Below are positions 9,396 through 17,661 of a stretch of DNA of 64,000 nucleotides, in pieces. Within the stretch, counting starts at the first letter, position 1. Each line of letters starts with the position of its first letter. The stretch spans positions 124,001 to 188,000 of the forward strand of contig NZ_JASERL010000002.1 in NCBI RefSeq assembly GCF_030766935.1, read 5' to 3'. Origin of the DNA: Streptomyces sp. KL109B. Its GTDB lineage: Bacteria; Actinomycetota; Actinomycetes; Streptomycetales; Streptomycetaceae. The position numbers were made by a program, and so were the translations under genes. The notes beneath the pieces were generated by a model that made no database searches, was not told the DNA's origin, and saw nothing but the letters and a program-made list of their open reading frames with translations.

Positions 9396-9425
9396 CTGAC
9401 TTGCTACATTGCGCAACTGTATAAC
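9396..9425 (+). promoter_or_regulatory. Candidate sigma-70-type promoter of the LCP gene, overlapping the right arm of the inverted repeat
   Basis: CTGACT (9396-9401), 18 bases, then TATAAC (9420-9425) resemble -35 and -10 boxes. The spacer contains CATTGCGCAACTGT (9407-9420), the right arm of the inverted repeat flanking tatA. A protein bound there would cover this promoter. The same arm lies 34 bp upstream of the oppositely oriented tatA start. Confidence 0.45.
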
Positions 9426-9466
9426 CATCGGGTGGACCGACAGCAAGGCAGGGGTGGACAGGAAGC

Positions 9467-10960
9467 ATGGGGCGACGGCGCAAACGCAGCCGACTGCGGA
9501 TCACACTCATCACAGGGTTGGCGTGCCTCGTCCTGGTCACGGCCGGCGCCGGGTGGCTGTATCTGAAGCTGAACGGCGACATCGACACGTTCGGCGCGAA
9601 CGGCCTGTCCAAGAACCGGCCCGACGCCGACTCCTCCAAGGGCGAGAACGTCCTCGTCATCGGCACCGACGCCCGCACCGGCGGCAACAGCGAGCTGGGC
9701 GGCGGCGACAAGGACGACATCGGCCGCTCGGACACCGCGTTCCTGCTGCACGTCTACGCCGACCACAAGCACGCCGTCGGCGTCTCGATCCCGCGCGACA
9801 CTCTGGTCACGATCCCGCCGTGCAGGCTCCCCGACGGTACGTGGAGCAGCACACGGACCGACGTGATGTTCAACGCCGCCTATTCGACGGGCGAGACCGC
9901 CGAGGGCAATCCGGCGTGCACCCAGAACACCGTGGAGAAACTCACGGGGCTGCGCGTCGACCACACCGTCGTCGTCGACTTCAAGGGCTTCTCCGAACTC
10001 ACCGACGTGGTCGGCGGGGTGCAGGTCTGCCTGCCGAACGACGTCTACCAGAACGACCTCAACCCGAAGCGGCCCACCCAGGGCAAGCGCCTCTTCAAGA
10101 AGGGCGAGCAGACGGTCTCCGGGCAGCGGGCGCTCGACTACGTACGCATCCGGCACGGCATCGGCGACGGCTCCGACATCGGCCGCATCCAGCGCCAGCA
10201 GTCCTTCGTCTCCAGCCTCGTCAAGAAGATCAAGACCGACGGCTTCACCCCGACCAAGCTGCTGCCGCTCGCCGACGCCGCCACGAAGTCGATGACCGTC
10301 GACCCCGGCCTCGGCTCCGCCGACAAGCTCCTCGCGTTCGCCATGTCACTGAAGAACGTCGACCTGCACAACACGCAGTTCATCACCGTCCCCTGGGAGT
10401 ACGAGGGTGATCGCGTCGCCGTCGTGCAGCCGGACGCGAACGCGTTGTGGGCGGCGCTCAAGGAGGACCGGACGCTGGACGGGCGGGACGCGAGCGGGAA
10501 GGGCGGGAACGGCGGGAAGAAGGGCGGCGGCAAGAGCGAGGTGCGGGCATCACCTTCGCCCAGCGCCACCGAAGAGGTCTCCGGCGAAGGTGTCTCCGTC
10601 GCCGTCTACAACGGCACCACCACCCCCGGCCTCGCCGCCGACGCCGCCGCGGCCCTCACCGGCCACGACTTCGCCGTGTCGGCGACGGGCAACGCCGCCG
10701 ACCGGAACCGGGCCACCACCACCATCACGTACGGCCCCGGCGACAAGACTCACGCCACCGCCGTCGCCCGGCTCTTCCCGGACGCGGAAGTGACCGAGGG
10801 CACAGGCCCCGGCGTCAGCGTGGTGCTCGGCGCGGACTACACCCCGGGCAGCGCGGCCTCACCGCAGGCGAGCCCGACCCCGACGAAGGTGCCCTCCGGC
10901 GTCGCCGGCACCGCACGCTCGGCCGACGACGACATCTGCTCCCACCTGTCCTACGGGTGA
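9467..10960 (+). CDS. LytR-CpsA-Psr (LCP) family glycopolymer transferase with LytR_C domain
   Basis: LCP enzymes attach teichoic acids or other glycopolymers to peptidoglycan at the outer membrane face. This 497-residue protein has a basic N-terminus, one transmembrane helix (ITLITGLACLVLVTAGAGWLY), and the LCP catalytic domain with NVLVIGTDAR, DTAFLLHVYAD, SIPRDTLV and the Arg-rich block LDYVRIRHGIGDGSDIGRIQRQQ. A Lys/Gly-rich linker leads to a C-terminal LytR_C domain beginning SVAVYNGTTTPGLAADAAAAL. It diverges from tatA and terD and is probably monocistronic. Length and order are normal for Streptomyces. Confidence 0.95.
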   Translation: MGRRRKRSRLRITLITGLACLVLVTAGAGWLYLKLNGDIDTFGANGLSKNRPDADSSKGENVLVIGTDARTGGNSELGGGDKDDIGRSDTAFLLHVYADHKHAVGVSIPRDTLVTIPPCRLPDGTWSSTRTDVMFNAAYSTGETAEGNPACTQNTVEKLTGLRVDHTVVVDFKGFSELTDVVGGVQVCLPNDVYQNDLNPKRPTQGKRLFKKGEQTVSGQRALDYVRIRHGIGDGSDIGRIQRQQSFVSSLVKKIKTDGFTPTKLLPLADAATKSMTVDPGLGSADKLLAFAMSLKNVDLHNTQFITVPWEYEGDRVAVVQPDANALWAALKEDRTLDGRDASGKGGNGGKKGGGKSEVRASPSPSATEEVSGEGVSVAVYNGTTTPGLAADAAAALTGHDFAVSATGNAADRNRATTTITYGPGDKTHATAVARLFPDAEVTEGTGPGVSVVLGADYTPGSAASPQASPTPTKVPSGVAGTARSADDDICSHLSYG

Positions 10961-10993
10961 CCGGTCGGCCCTACGAGTGACCGCCCGGCGGCT

Positions 10994-13555
10994 CTACGCC
11001 TGACCGGCCCGCCGTCGCAGCAGCACGAGCGCCAGCGCGTACGCCGCGAGGATCGCCGCGAGCAGCGGGTAGTAGAGCGGCGGCAGGCCGGAGACGCCGA
11101 GCCAGGGGCCGAGCGGGGTCAGCGGCAGCAGCACGCCGATCGCGGCGAGGCCCGTCGCGGCCCAGCGCACGGGGCCCGGCGCCCGGCCCTCGGCGGCGTG
11201 CCTGCCGGTGCGCAGCAGGAGCATCACGAGGGCCTGGGTGAGCAGGTTCTCGGTGAACCACCCGGCGTGGAAGCCCTGTTGGTCGCCGAGGTCGAGGGAG
11301 CCGGGCAGGCACAGGGCGAGCGCCCCGAAGGTCGCGATGTCGGCGAGTGCGCCAAGCGCGCCGAAGCCGGTGATGAAGCGCAGGAAGGGCCGGGGCCGCA
11401 GCACGGTGGGGCGGCGCAGCGCGGACGGGCGTGGCCGGTCGAAGGCGAGGGCGAGTTGGGCGGCGTCGAAGCACAGGTTCTGGACGAGGACCTGCGGCGG
11501 CAGCATCGGCAGGAACGGCAGGAGCAGGCCCGCGGCGAGCATCGCGATCACGTTGCCGAGGTTGGAGGAGAGCGTGATCCGCAGGTACGAGGCGATGTTG
11601 GCGCTGGAGTGCCGGCCCGCCACGACGGCGTGTTCAAGCGCCGTGAGGTCCTTGTCGGCGAGCACGACGTGCGCGCTCTCGCGGGCGACGTCGACGCCTC
11701 CTGCCGGGCACACGCCGACGTCGGCGGCGCGCAGGGCGGGCAGGTCGTTGACGCCGTCGCCGAGGAATCCGGCGGTGTGGCCGCACCCGCGCAGGGCGGT
11801 GATGACGCGGGCCTTGTGTTCGGGGGTGCAGCGGGCGAAGACCGTGGTGCGGTCGGCCAGTTCGCCGAGCCGCTCGTCGGTGAGGTGCTCGATGTCCGCG
11901 CCGTCGACGACCTCGCCGGGCTCGATGCCGACGTCCCGGCACACGCGCGTGGCGGTGGCCGGGTGGTCGCCGGTGAGGACCTTGACGGTGACGCCGCGTT
12001 CGCCGAGGGCGCGGACGGCGGCGTGGGCGGTGTCGGCCGGGGCGTCGGTGAAGGCGACGTAGCCGCGGAAGGTGAGGCCGCGTTCGTCGGCCGGGGTGTA
12101 GGCGCGGGTGCGGGCGGTGCGCCGTGCGGTGGCGACGGCGAGCAGGCGGACGCCTTCGCCCGCGAGGTCGTCGGCCCGCTTGCGCAGCCCGTCGCGCTCC
12201 TCCTCGTCGAGCGCGCACCGCTCCAGGACCTCGGCGACGGCGCCCTTCACGGCGAGGACGTGCTCGCCCCACGTGCCGGGTTCCCTGACGACGGCCGTGG
12301 CCAGGCGGCGTACGGGGTCGAAGGGCAGCGCCTCCACTCCGTCGTACGCCTCCCAGTCCTCGGGCCCGGTCGCCGCGAGCAGCGCCTCGTCGAGGGGGTC
12401 GGGGTCGGTGAGTTCGGCGGTCTGGAGGGTCCACCAGGCGGCGGCGCCCGCCCAGTGCAGGGCGTCCGGGTCCGTGCGGTCGGGGTCGACGGCGGGCCGG
12501 TCGCGGGTGAGGGTGCCGGTCTTGTCGACGCACAGCACGTCGACGGCGCCGAGGTCGTGCAGGGCGGGCAGGCGGCGGACGATGACGCCGTGCGCGCGGG
12601 CCAGCAGGGTGGCGCCGCGGGCCAGGCAGATGGTGACGATGACCGGCAGCATCTCCGGGGTGAGGCCGACGGCGACGGCCACCGCGAACGGCAGGGTTTC
12701 GAGCCCACGGCCGCGCACCGCCGCGTTCGCCATCAACACCAGCGGCGGCGTCAGCAGCATGAAGCGGATCAGCACCCACGAGATGCCGTGCACGCTGCGG
12801 TCGAAGGCGCTCTCCGGGCGGCGCTGCCGGGCGCCGTGCACGGCGGCGAACCGGGTGTCGGAGCCGGTCGCGAGGACGACCGCGGTGCCGCTGCCGGAGG
12901 CGACGCTGCTGCCCTGGAAGACGAGGTGCCCCTCGCCTTCGCCGTCCGGCACCTCGGCCGGTTCCTTCGGCACGGGCGCGGACTCCCCGGTCAGCGGCGC
13001 CTGGTGCACGGTGAGTCCGCGCGCCTTGAGCAGGCGCACGTCGGCGGGGACCAGGGCGCCGGGGGCGAGCCGCACCACGTCGCCCGGCACGAGGTCGTCG
13101 ACCGGGATCTCGCGGATCCGGGGTTCGGCGCCGGGGTCGTCCCTGCGCTGGACGCTCGCGGTGCCGGCGACCATGTCGCGCAGCGCGGCGCCCGCCCGGT
13201 CGGCGCGGTACTCGCCGTGCGCGCGCAGCACGCTGCTGACGACGACCAGGGCGAGGATGACGCAGGCCGTGCCCCAGGAGGCGACGAGCGCGGAGACGAG
13301 TCCGAGGCAGAACAGGACCGTGGTGAACGGGTCGCGCAGGCTGCGCCACATCCGCAGCGGCCACGACGGCTGCCGGGCGGTGGGCAGCGTATTGCCGCCG
13401 TGCCGGGCGAGGCGGGCCTCGGCCTCTTCGGTGGTCAGCCCGCGCGGGCCGGTGTCGAGGGCGCGCAGGGTCTGGAGGGCGGTGGGGCCGCCGGGCGGGG
13501 TGTGCGGTCGCGGTCCGGGAACGCCGGCCTCTGCGGCCGTGTCGGGTACGGCCAC
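10994..13555 (-). CDS. P-type ATPase, magnesium-transporting (MgtA/MgtB-like)
   Basis: A cation pump of about 853 residues with the phosphorylated Asp in VDKTGTLT, the actuator loop LTGESAPVPKE, KVLTGDHPATATRV, and the hinge GDGVNDLPALRAADVGV. The late membrane block NLCFDAAQLALAFDRP resembles P3B magnesium pumps, whereas heavy-metal P1B pumps would have CPC and N-terminal metal domains, which are absent. I chose GTG 13555 (AAGG seven bases upstream, 10 bp after the ArsR stop). An earlier GTG at 13582 lacks a binding site and overlaps arsR. Co-transcription with an ArsR regulator raises doubt about the transported ion. Confidence 0.88.
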   Translation of the reverse strand: MAVPDTAAEAGVPGPRPHTPPGGPTALQTLRALDTGPRGLTTEEAEARLARHGGNTLPTARQPSWPLRMWRSLRDPFTTVLFCLGLVSALVASWGTACVILALVVVSSVLRAHGEYRADRAGAALRDMVAGTASVQRRDDPGAEPRIREIPVDDLVPGDVVRLAPGALVPADVRLLKARGLTVHQAPLTGESAPVPKEPAEVPDGEGEGHLVFQGSSVASGSGTAVVLATGSDTRFAAVHGARQRRPESAFDRSVHGISWVLIRFMLLTPPLVLMANAAVRGRGLETLPFAVAVAVGLTPEMLPVIVTICLARGATLLARAHGVIVRRLPALHDLGAVDVLCVDKTGTLTRDRPAVDPDRTDPDALHWAGAAAWWTLQTAELTDPDPLDEALLAATGPEDWEAYDGVEALPFDPVRRLATAVVREPGTWGEHVLAVKGAVAEVLERCALDEEERDGLRKRADDLAGEGVRLLAVATARRTARTRAYTPADERGLTFRGYVAFTDAPADTAHAAVRALGERGVTVKVLTGDHPATATRVCRDVGIEPGEVVDGADIEHLTDERLGELADRTTVFARCTPEHKARVITALRGCGHTAGFLGDGVNDLPALRAADVGVCPAGGVDVARESAHVVLADKDLTALEHAVVAGRHSSANIASYLRITLSSNLGNVIAMLAAGLLLPFLPMLPPQVLVQNLCFDAAQLALAFDRPRPSALRRPTVLRPRPFLRFITGFGALGALADIATFGALALCLPGSLDLGDQQGFHAGWFTENLLTQALVMLLLRTGRHAAEGRAPGPVRWAATGLAAIGVLLPLTPLGPWLGVSGLPPLYYPLLAAILAAYALALVLLRRRAGQA

Positions 13556-13565
13556 GGGCCGGCCT

Positions 13566-13928
13566 TCAGGCCCCCGCGCCACGCAGGCGGCGCACCGGCG
13601 CCTTCGCCTGCCCGGCGCGCTCGGCGAGCTGGCCGATCATGAGGTGGACGACGCTCACGACCTCGGGGTCGTCGACGTAGTACACCTGTCGGCGGCCCTC
13701 GCGGCGGGAGCGTACGAGACCCGCGAGCTTCAGCTTGGTCAGGTGCTGGCTGACGGCGGGCAGCGCGCCGCCCACCCGCTCGGCGAGACCGCTGACATCG
13801 CTCTCGCCCTGCGCGAGGGCCCACACCATGTGCAGCCGCACCGGCGACGCCAGCAGGGCGAACGCCTCGGCCGCCTCGGCGAGCACGTCGGCCGACGGAT
13901 CCTCGAACCGCCCCGCCTCTGCGACCAC
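13566..13928 (-). CDS. ArsR family winged-helix regulator
   Basis: A 120-residue transcriptional repressor of the ArsR/SmtB fold. It shows FALLASPVRLHMVWALAQGE, the recognition helix region PAVSQHLTKLKLAGLVRSRREGRRQVYYV, and a short C-terminal helix. No ELCVC/D metal-binding box is present, and helix 5 has no obvious His/Asp metal site. It may therefore sense something other than the classic metals. The GTG at 13928 follows CAGGAG by seven bases; the frame extends upstream but is not family-like. It precedes and probably autoregulates the P-type ATPase gene. Confidence 0.9.
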   Translation of the reverse strand: MVAEAGRFEDPSADVLAEAAEAFALLASPVRLHMVWALAQGESDVSGLAERVGGALPAVSQHLTKLKLAGLVRSRREGRRQVYYVDDPEVVSVVHLMIGQLAERAGQAKAPVRRLRGAGA

Positions 13929-14009
13929 TGCCGTGCTCCTGTTTCTGTTCCGCGCCGTGCGCTCCGCTTTCGTACCGGGCAAGTCTAGGTGGTCGTTGGG
14001 TTGCGCCCC

Positions 14010-14105
14010 CGGGGCTCTGCCCCGGACCCCGCTGCTCAATCGCCGCAGGGGCTTGAATGGCTCACCCGGCGCAGGGGCTTGAATGGGTCACCCGGCGCAG
14101 GGGCT
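14010..14105. repeat. 46-bp dispersed repeat followed by a 26-bp tandem repeat (2.3 copies)
   Basis: Positions 14010-14055 carry, in reverse orientation, the dispersed element whose forward form starts CAAGCCCC and ends GGGGCAGAGCCCCG. Its distal end has then been tandemly duplicated: units 14045-14070 and 14071-14096 differ at one base, and a partial third copy reaches 14105. The array abuts the stop codon of the PNPOx-like gene. The G/C arms can form a short hairpin, so it may act as a terminator. Confidence 0.85.
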
Positions 14106-14650
14106 CAGGACGCCCATGTCTCAGGGCTCCACAGCCCCGCGCGGTTCAGGGACTGCGGGCAGTGCAGGTAGATCTCGTCGATGTCGAGGAGCAGGGCGAG
14201 GTGCGGGGGCTGCCCCTTGACCGCCATGTCGGCGAAGAAGGGGGCGTCGGTGAGGATGCGGGCCCTGCCGTTGATCCGCAGTACGTCCTTGGCGCCGGGT
14301 ATCAGGAACAGCAGCCCGGCGTGCGGGTTCCGGAGGATGTTGTGGAAGCTGTCGCCGCGCCGGTTGCCGGGGCGGTCCGGCAGGGCGATGGTGCGCTCGT
14401 CGACGACGTGCGCGAAGCCGGGGGCGTCGCCGCGCGGGGAGGTGTCGCAGTTGCCTTCGGCGTCGGCGGTGGAGACCAGGCAGAACGGCGAGCGGGCCAG
14501 CAGCCCCCGGTCCTTGTCGGTGAGTTCGGCGTGCACCTTGTCGATCACGATGGGCCATGGTTCGCCGAGGATCTCGCGCAGCTGGTCCGCGGAGCGCAAC
14601 TCCTCGTAGCGGGTGTCAGTGGCGTGCGTGGCGTGCGTGACGTGCGACAA
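14105..14650 (-). CDS. Pyridoxamine 5'-phosphate oxidase-like flavin protein
   Basis: A 181-residue protein of the PNPOx-like split-barrel superfamily, subgroup annotated as MSMEG_1061-type FMN-dependent proteins. Visible features are RSPFCLVSTADAEGNCDTSPRGDAPGF and DSFHNILRNPHAGLLFLIPGAKDVLRINGRARI, the FMN/F420-binding barrel. The substrate is unknown. I chose a TTG at 14650 because AGGAG sits five bases upstream and the protein then begins SHVTHATHATDTRYEEL. The upstream open frame crosses the promoter region. It ends inside a tandem repeat and lies 51 bp from the ABC permease gene, on the same strand. Confidence 0.85.
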   Translation of the reverse strand: MSHVTHATHATDTRYEELRSADQLREILGEPWPIVIDKVHAELTDKDRGLLARSPFCLVSTADAEGNCDTSPRGDAPGFAHVVDERTIALPDRPGNRRGDSFHNILRNPHAGLLFLIPGAKDVLRINGRARILTDAPFFADMAVKGQPPHLALLLDIDEIYLHCPQSLNRAGLWSPETWAS

Positions 14651-14702
14651 GCCGACTCCTGGGTCCGGGGAGGTTGATCCCCGCACCTTATACGACGTCA
14701 AG

Positions 14703-15521
14703 TTAGGGTGCCCTTACAGGCCCTGTCGCGTCCGACGACAGGCGCTGCGCCACGTACACCGGGATCACGGACAGCAGGACGAGCACGACGGCCACCACGT
14801 TGACGACGGGGGCCTGTTGAGGCCGTGCCATGTTGGAGAAGATCCAGATGGGCAGGGTCTGCACGCCCGCGCCCGCCGTGAACGTCGTCACCACGATCTC
14901 GTCGAAGGACAGCGCGAACGCGAGCAACCCGCCCGCCGCGAGCGCCGAGCGCGTCAGCGGGAACGTGATGTCGCGGAACGTACGGAAGGTGTTCGCGCCG
15001 AGGTCCATCGCCGCCTCCTCGTACGAGCCGGACAGCCTGCGAAGGCGGGCCGCCACGTTGTTGAAGACGACCACGACGCAGAACGTGGCGTGGCCGACGA
15101 TCACCGTGAACAGGCCGAGCCCGATGCCGATCGGTTCGAGGACCGTGCGGAACGCGGTGTTGAGGGCGACGCCGGTGATGATGCCGGGCAGCGCGATCGG
15201 CAGGACGACCGCGAAGGAGATCGCCTCCCGGCCGAAGAAGCGGTACCGGGACACCGCGAACGCGACGAGCGTGCCGAGGACGAGGGCGATCGCCGTGGCC
15301 CCGATCCCCGCCTTCACCGACGTCCACAGCGCGTCCCGCACCCCCGCGCTGTGGAAGGCGGCGCGCCACCAGTCGAAGGTGAGCCCTGGCGGCGGCCAGC
15401 CCGAACTCCGGTCCGGGTTCACGGAGTTCACGACGACCAGGAGCAGCGGTACGTAGATGACGGCGAAGCCGAGCACGGCGGCGGCGCGGAGCGCGATGCG
15501 GGCGGGGCGGGACAGGTGCAC
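14703..15521 (-). CDS. ABC transporter permease, spermidine/putrescine type (PotC-like)
   Basis: A 272-residue inner-membrane permease with six predicted helices. The EAA loop that contacts the ATPase reads EEAAMDLGANTFRTFRDITFPL. It is the fourth and last gene of an importer operon (ATPase, lipoprotein, permease, permease) and starts with GTG 28 bp after the other permease. Together with the PotB-like partner it forms the channel. The substrate is most likely a polyamine or a related small cation, inferred from the family only. Confidence 0.92.
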   Translation of the reverse strand: MHLSRPARIALRAAAVLGFAVIYVPLLLVVVNSVNPDRSSGWPPPGLTFDWWRAAFHSAGVRDALWTSVKAGIGATAIALVLGTLVAFAVSRYRFFGREAISFAVVLPIALPGIITGVALNTAFRTVLEPIGIGLGLFTVIVGHATFCVVVVFNNVAARLRRLSGSYEEAAMDLGANTFRTFRDITFPLTRSALAAGGLLAFALSFDEIVVTTFTAGAGVQTLPIWIFSNMARPQQAPVVNVVAVVLVLLSVIPVYVAQRLSSDATGPVRAP

Positions 15522-15549
15522 GGCCGTGGGTCCCTTCAGAAGCTGCTGA

Positions 15550-16416
15550 TCAGAGACTGCTGAGCGCGCCCGTGCGGCGCACCGCCAGCAGATAGAGGAC
15601 GATGACCACGACCGGGACGGTGCCGAGCGCGGCGGCGAGCGGCAGGTCGAGCGTGATGTTGGAGTAGACGAGGTTCCCGATCAACTGCGTTTTGCCGCCC
15701 ACGATTTGGACCGCGATGTAGTCGCCGAGGCTCAGCGAGAACGTGAACACCGAGCCCGCCGCGACGGACGGCAGGACGAGCGGGAGCAGCACCGTACGGA
15801 AGGTGCGCCAACTGCGCGCGCCCAGGTCGGCGGAGGCGTCGAGCATGCTGTCGGGGACGCGTTCGAGCCCGGCGTGGATCGGCAGGATCATGTACGGCAG
15901 CCAGAGGTACGTCAGGACGAGCACGGTCGCGAAGAGCCCATACCCGGGCGCGCCCACCCCGAACGGCTTCAACAGCCAGTCCAGCAGGCCCCCTTGGGCG
16001 AGCATGACCCGCCACGCGTACGCCTTGACGAGATAGCTCGCCCACAGCGGCATGAGGATCGCGACCACGAGCAGCGGCCGCCACCGGGGCCGTGCGACCC
16101 GCGCCGTGTAGAAGGCGATCGGGAACGCGATGACGACGCACAGTGCGGTGACCCCAAGGGCAACTCCCACGCTCCGCAAGGCCACTTGGCGGTACACGTC
16201 CGTCGTGAACAGCGCCTTGAAGTTGTCGAGCGTCCACGTGCGCACGATGTCCGAGGTGAACGGGTCCGTGGTCCACAGGCCGGAGAGGAAGAGGACCGCG
16301 AGCGAGCCGAGGTAGGCGACGACCAGCCACGTCAGGGGCGCGGCGAGCAGCAGGGTCAGGCGGAGCCGGGGGCTGCGGTGCAGCACCCCGGCGGCCCTGT
16401 TCGAGGTCAGCGGCAC
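15550..16416 (-). CDS. ABC transporter permease, spermidine/putrescine type (PotB-like)
   Basis: A 288-residue permease with six membrane segments, starting LTSNRAAGVLHRSPRLRLTLLLAAPLTWLVVAYL. The EAA-like loop is LDASADLGARSWRTFRTVLLPLVLPS. Its GTG start is one base past the stop of the solute-binding lipoprotein gene; AAGGGG in the end of that gene serves as ribosome-binding site, so translation is coupled. It pairs with the PotC-like permease downstream. Confidence 0.92.
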   Translation of the reverse strand: MPLTSNRAAGVLHRSPRLRLTLLLAAPLTWLVVAYLGSLAVLFLSGLWTTDPFTSDIVRTWTLDNFKALFTTDVYRQVALRSVGVALGVTALCVVIAFPIAFYTARVARPRWRPLLVVAILMPLWASYLVKAYAWRVMLAQGGLLDWLLKPFGVGAPGYGLFATVLVLTYLWLPYMILPIHAGLERVPDSMLDASADLGARSWRTFRTVLLPLVLPSVAAGSVFTFSLSLGDYIAVQIVGGKTQLIGNLVYSNITLDLPLAAALGTVPVVVIVLYLLAVRRTGALSSL

Positions 16417-16417
16417 G

Positions 16418-17632
16418 TCACCCCTTGATCTCCGTCCACGCCTGCACCCACTTCGAGTACGGCACGCACTTGGTGTCGGTGCGGCCGTCGAGGCACTGCG
16501 GGATGGGCGTGGTCCAGAAGTGGACCTTCTTCCAGTACGCGGCGTCGTCGGCGTGGAAGGTGGCGCAGTGCTTCGGGTCGCTGGTCTCGTCGCAGGCCTT
16601 GGAGTTGGCGGGGGCCTCGCCGAAGTACTCGGCGACCTGGGCGTTCACCTTCGGCGAGACGATCCAGTCGAGCCATTTGTAGGCGCAGTTGGGGTGCTCG
16701 GCCTTGGCGGACACCATCCAGGTGTCGGACCAGCCGGTGGAGCCCTCCTTCGGCAGGACGGCCTTCACGGGGGCCTTCTCGCCCTGCGCGGTGTTCGCGA
16801 TGACCTGCCAGCTGGTGCCGACGACGGAGTCGCCGCTCTTGAACGCGGAGACCTCCTTCAGATAGTCGCTCCAGTATTCGCCGACGTTCGCGTTCTGTTT
16901 CTTCAACAGGCTTACGGCCGCGTCGAATTGCTTCTGGTCGAGTGCGTACGGGTCCTTGATGCCGAGGCCGGGCCGGGTCTTCATCAGGTAGAGCGCGGCG
17001 TCGGCGATGTAGATCGGCGAGTCGTAGGCGGTGACGTGGCCCTTGTGCTGCCCGGCGTCGTCGAAGACGGCCTTCCAGGAGTCGGGCGCGGGCTTCACCT
17101 TGTCCGTGCGGTACATGAGGAGGTTGGCGCCGCGGCCGTGCGGGATGCCGTACGCGACGTTCTTCACGGAGTTCCAGGGCTGCTTCTTCAACCCCGGGAA
17201 GATGTCCTTGTAGTTGGGCACCAGCTCGGTGTTGACCGGGGCCGCGTCGCCGGAGGCGATGAGGCGCAGGGAGGCGTCGCCGGACGCGGAGACGGCGTCG
17301 TACTGGCCCGTCTTCATCAGGTTGACCATCTCGTCGGAGGTTCCGGCGACCTTGGTGGAGACCTGGCAGCCGGTCTGCTTCTCGAAGGGGTGGACCCAGT
17401 CGACCTTCGGGTCGTTGGAGCCGTCCTCGGCGTAGCCGGCCCAGGCGATCAGATTGACCTTGCCCTCGGTCTTGCCGAGGGACTTCGGGGCGGACATCTT
17501 CGGCGGGGTGAAGCCCTGGCCGCCGGGCGCGCCCTTCGCTCCGCCGCCGTCGTCGTCGGATGAGCCGCAGGCGGTGGCGAGCAGCAGCCCGCCGAGCGCG
17601 GCGCTGGCCATCAGGGTCCGGGTTGCGCGCAC
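16418..17632 (-). CDS. Extracellular solute-binding lipoprotein, PotD-like
   Basis: A 404-residue periplasmic-type binding protein anchored as a lipoprotein: the N-terminus LMASAALGGLLLATACGSS has a lipobox-like ATAC, followed by an acidic, Gly-rich linker. The mature part shows NLIAWAGYAEDGSNDPKVDWVHPF and TGCQVSTKVAGTSDEMVNLM, matching spermidine/putrescine-binding proteins. The GTG start follows GGGAG by eight bases. The frame is open much further upstream through the ATPase gene, but those codons are a shadow. It delivers substrate to the two downstream permeases. Confidence 0.92.
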   Translation of the reverse strand: MRATRTLMASAALGGLLLATACGSSDDDGGGAKGAPGGQGFTPPKMSAPKSLGKTEGKVNLIAWAGYAEDGSNDPKVDWVHPFEKQTGCQVSTKVAGTSDEMVNLMKTGQYDAVSASGDASLRLIASGDAAPVNTELVPNYKDIFPGLKKQPWNSVKNVAYGIPHGRGANLLMYRTDKVKPAPDSWKAVFDDAGQHKGHVTAYDSPIYIADAALYLMKTRPGLGIKDPYALDQKQFDAAVSLLKKQNANVGEYWSDYLKEVSAFKSGDSVVGTSWQVIANTAQGEKAPVKAVLPKEGSTGWSDTWMVSAKAEHPNCAYKWLDWIVSPKVNAQVAEYFGEAPANSKACDETSDPKHCATFHADDAAYWKKVHFWTTPIPQCLDGRTDTKCVPYSKWVQAWTEIKG

Positions 17633-17661
17633 GTGAAACACTCCCTGGTCGTCGGGGTGAC

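Noticed and set aside
13556..13582. Upstream GTG as start of the P-type ATPase
   Set aside because: It has no ribosome-binding site and would overlap arsR; GTG 13555 with AAGG is preferred, though the longer form is not excluded.
11198..13642. An 814-codon plus-strand frame opposite the P-type ATPase
   Set aside because: The ATPase on the other strand has all catalytic motifs; this frame is its mirror.
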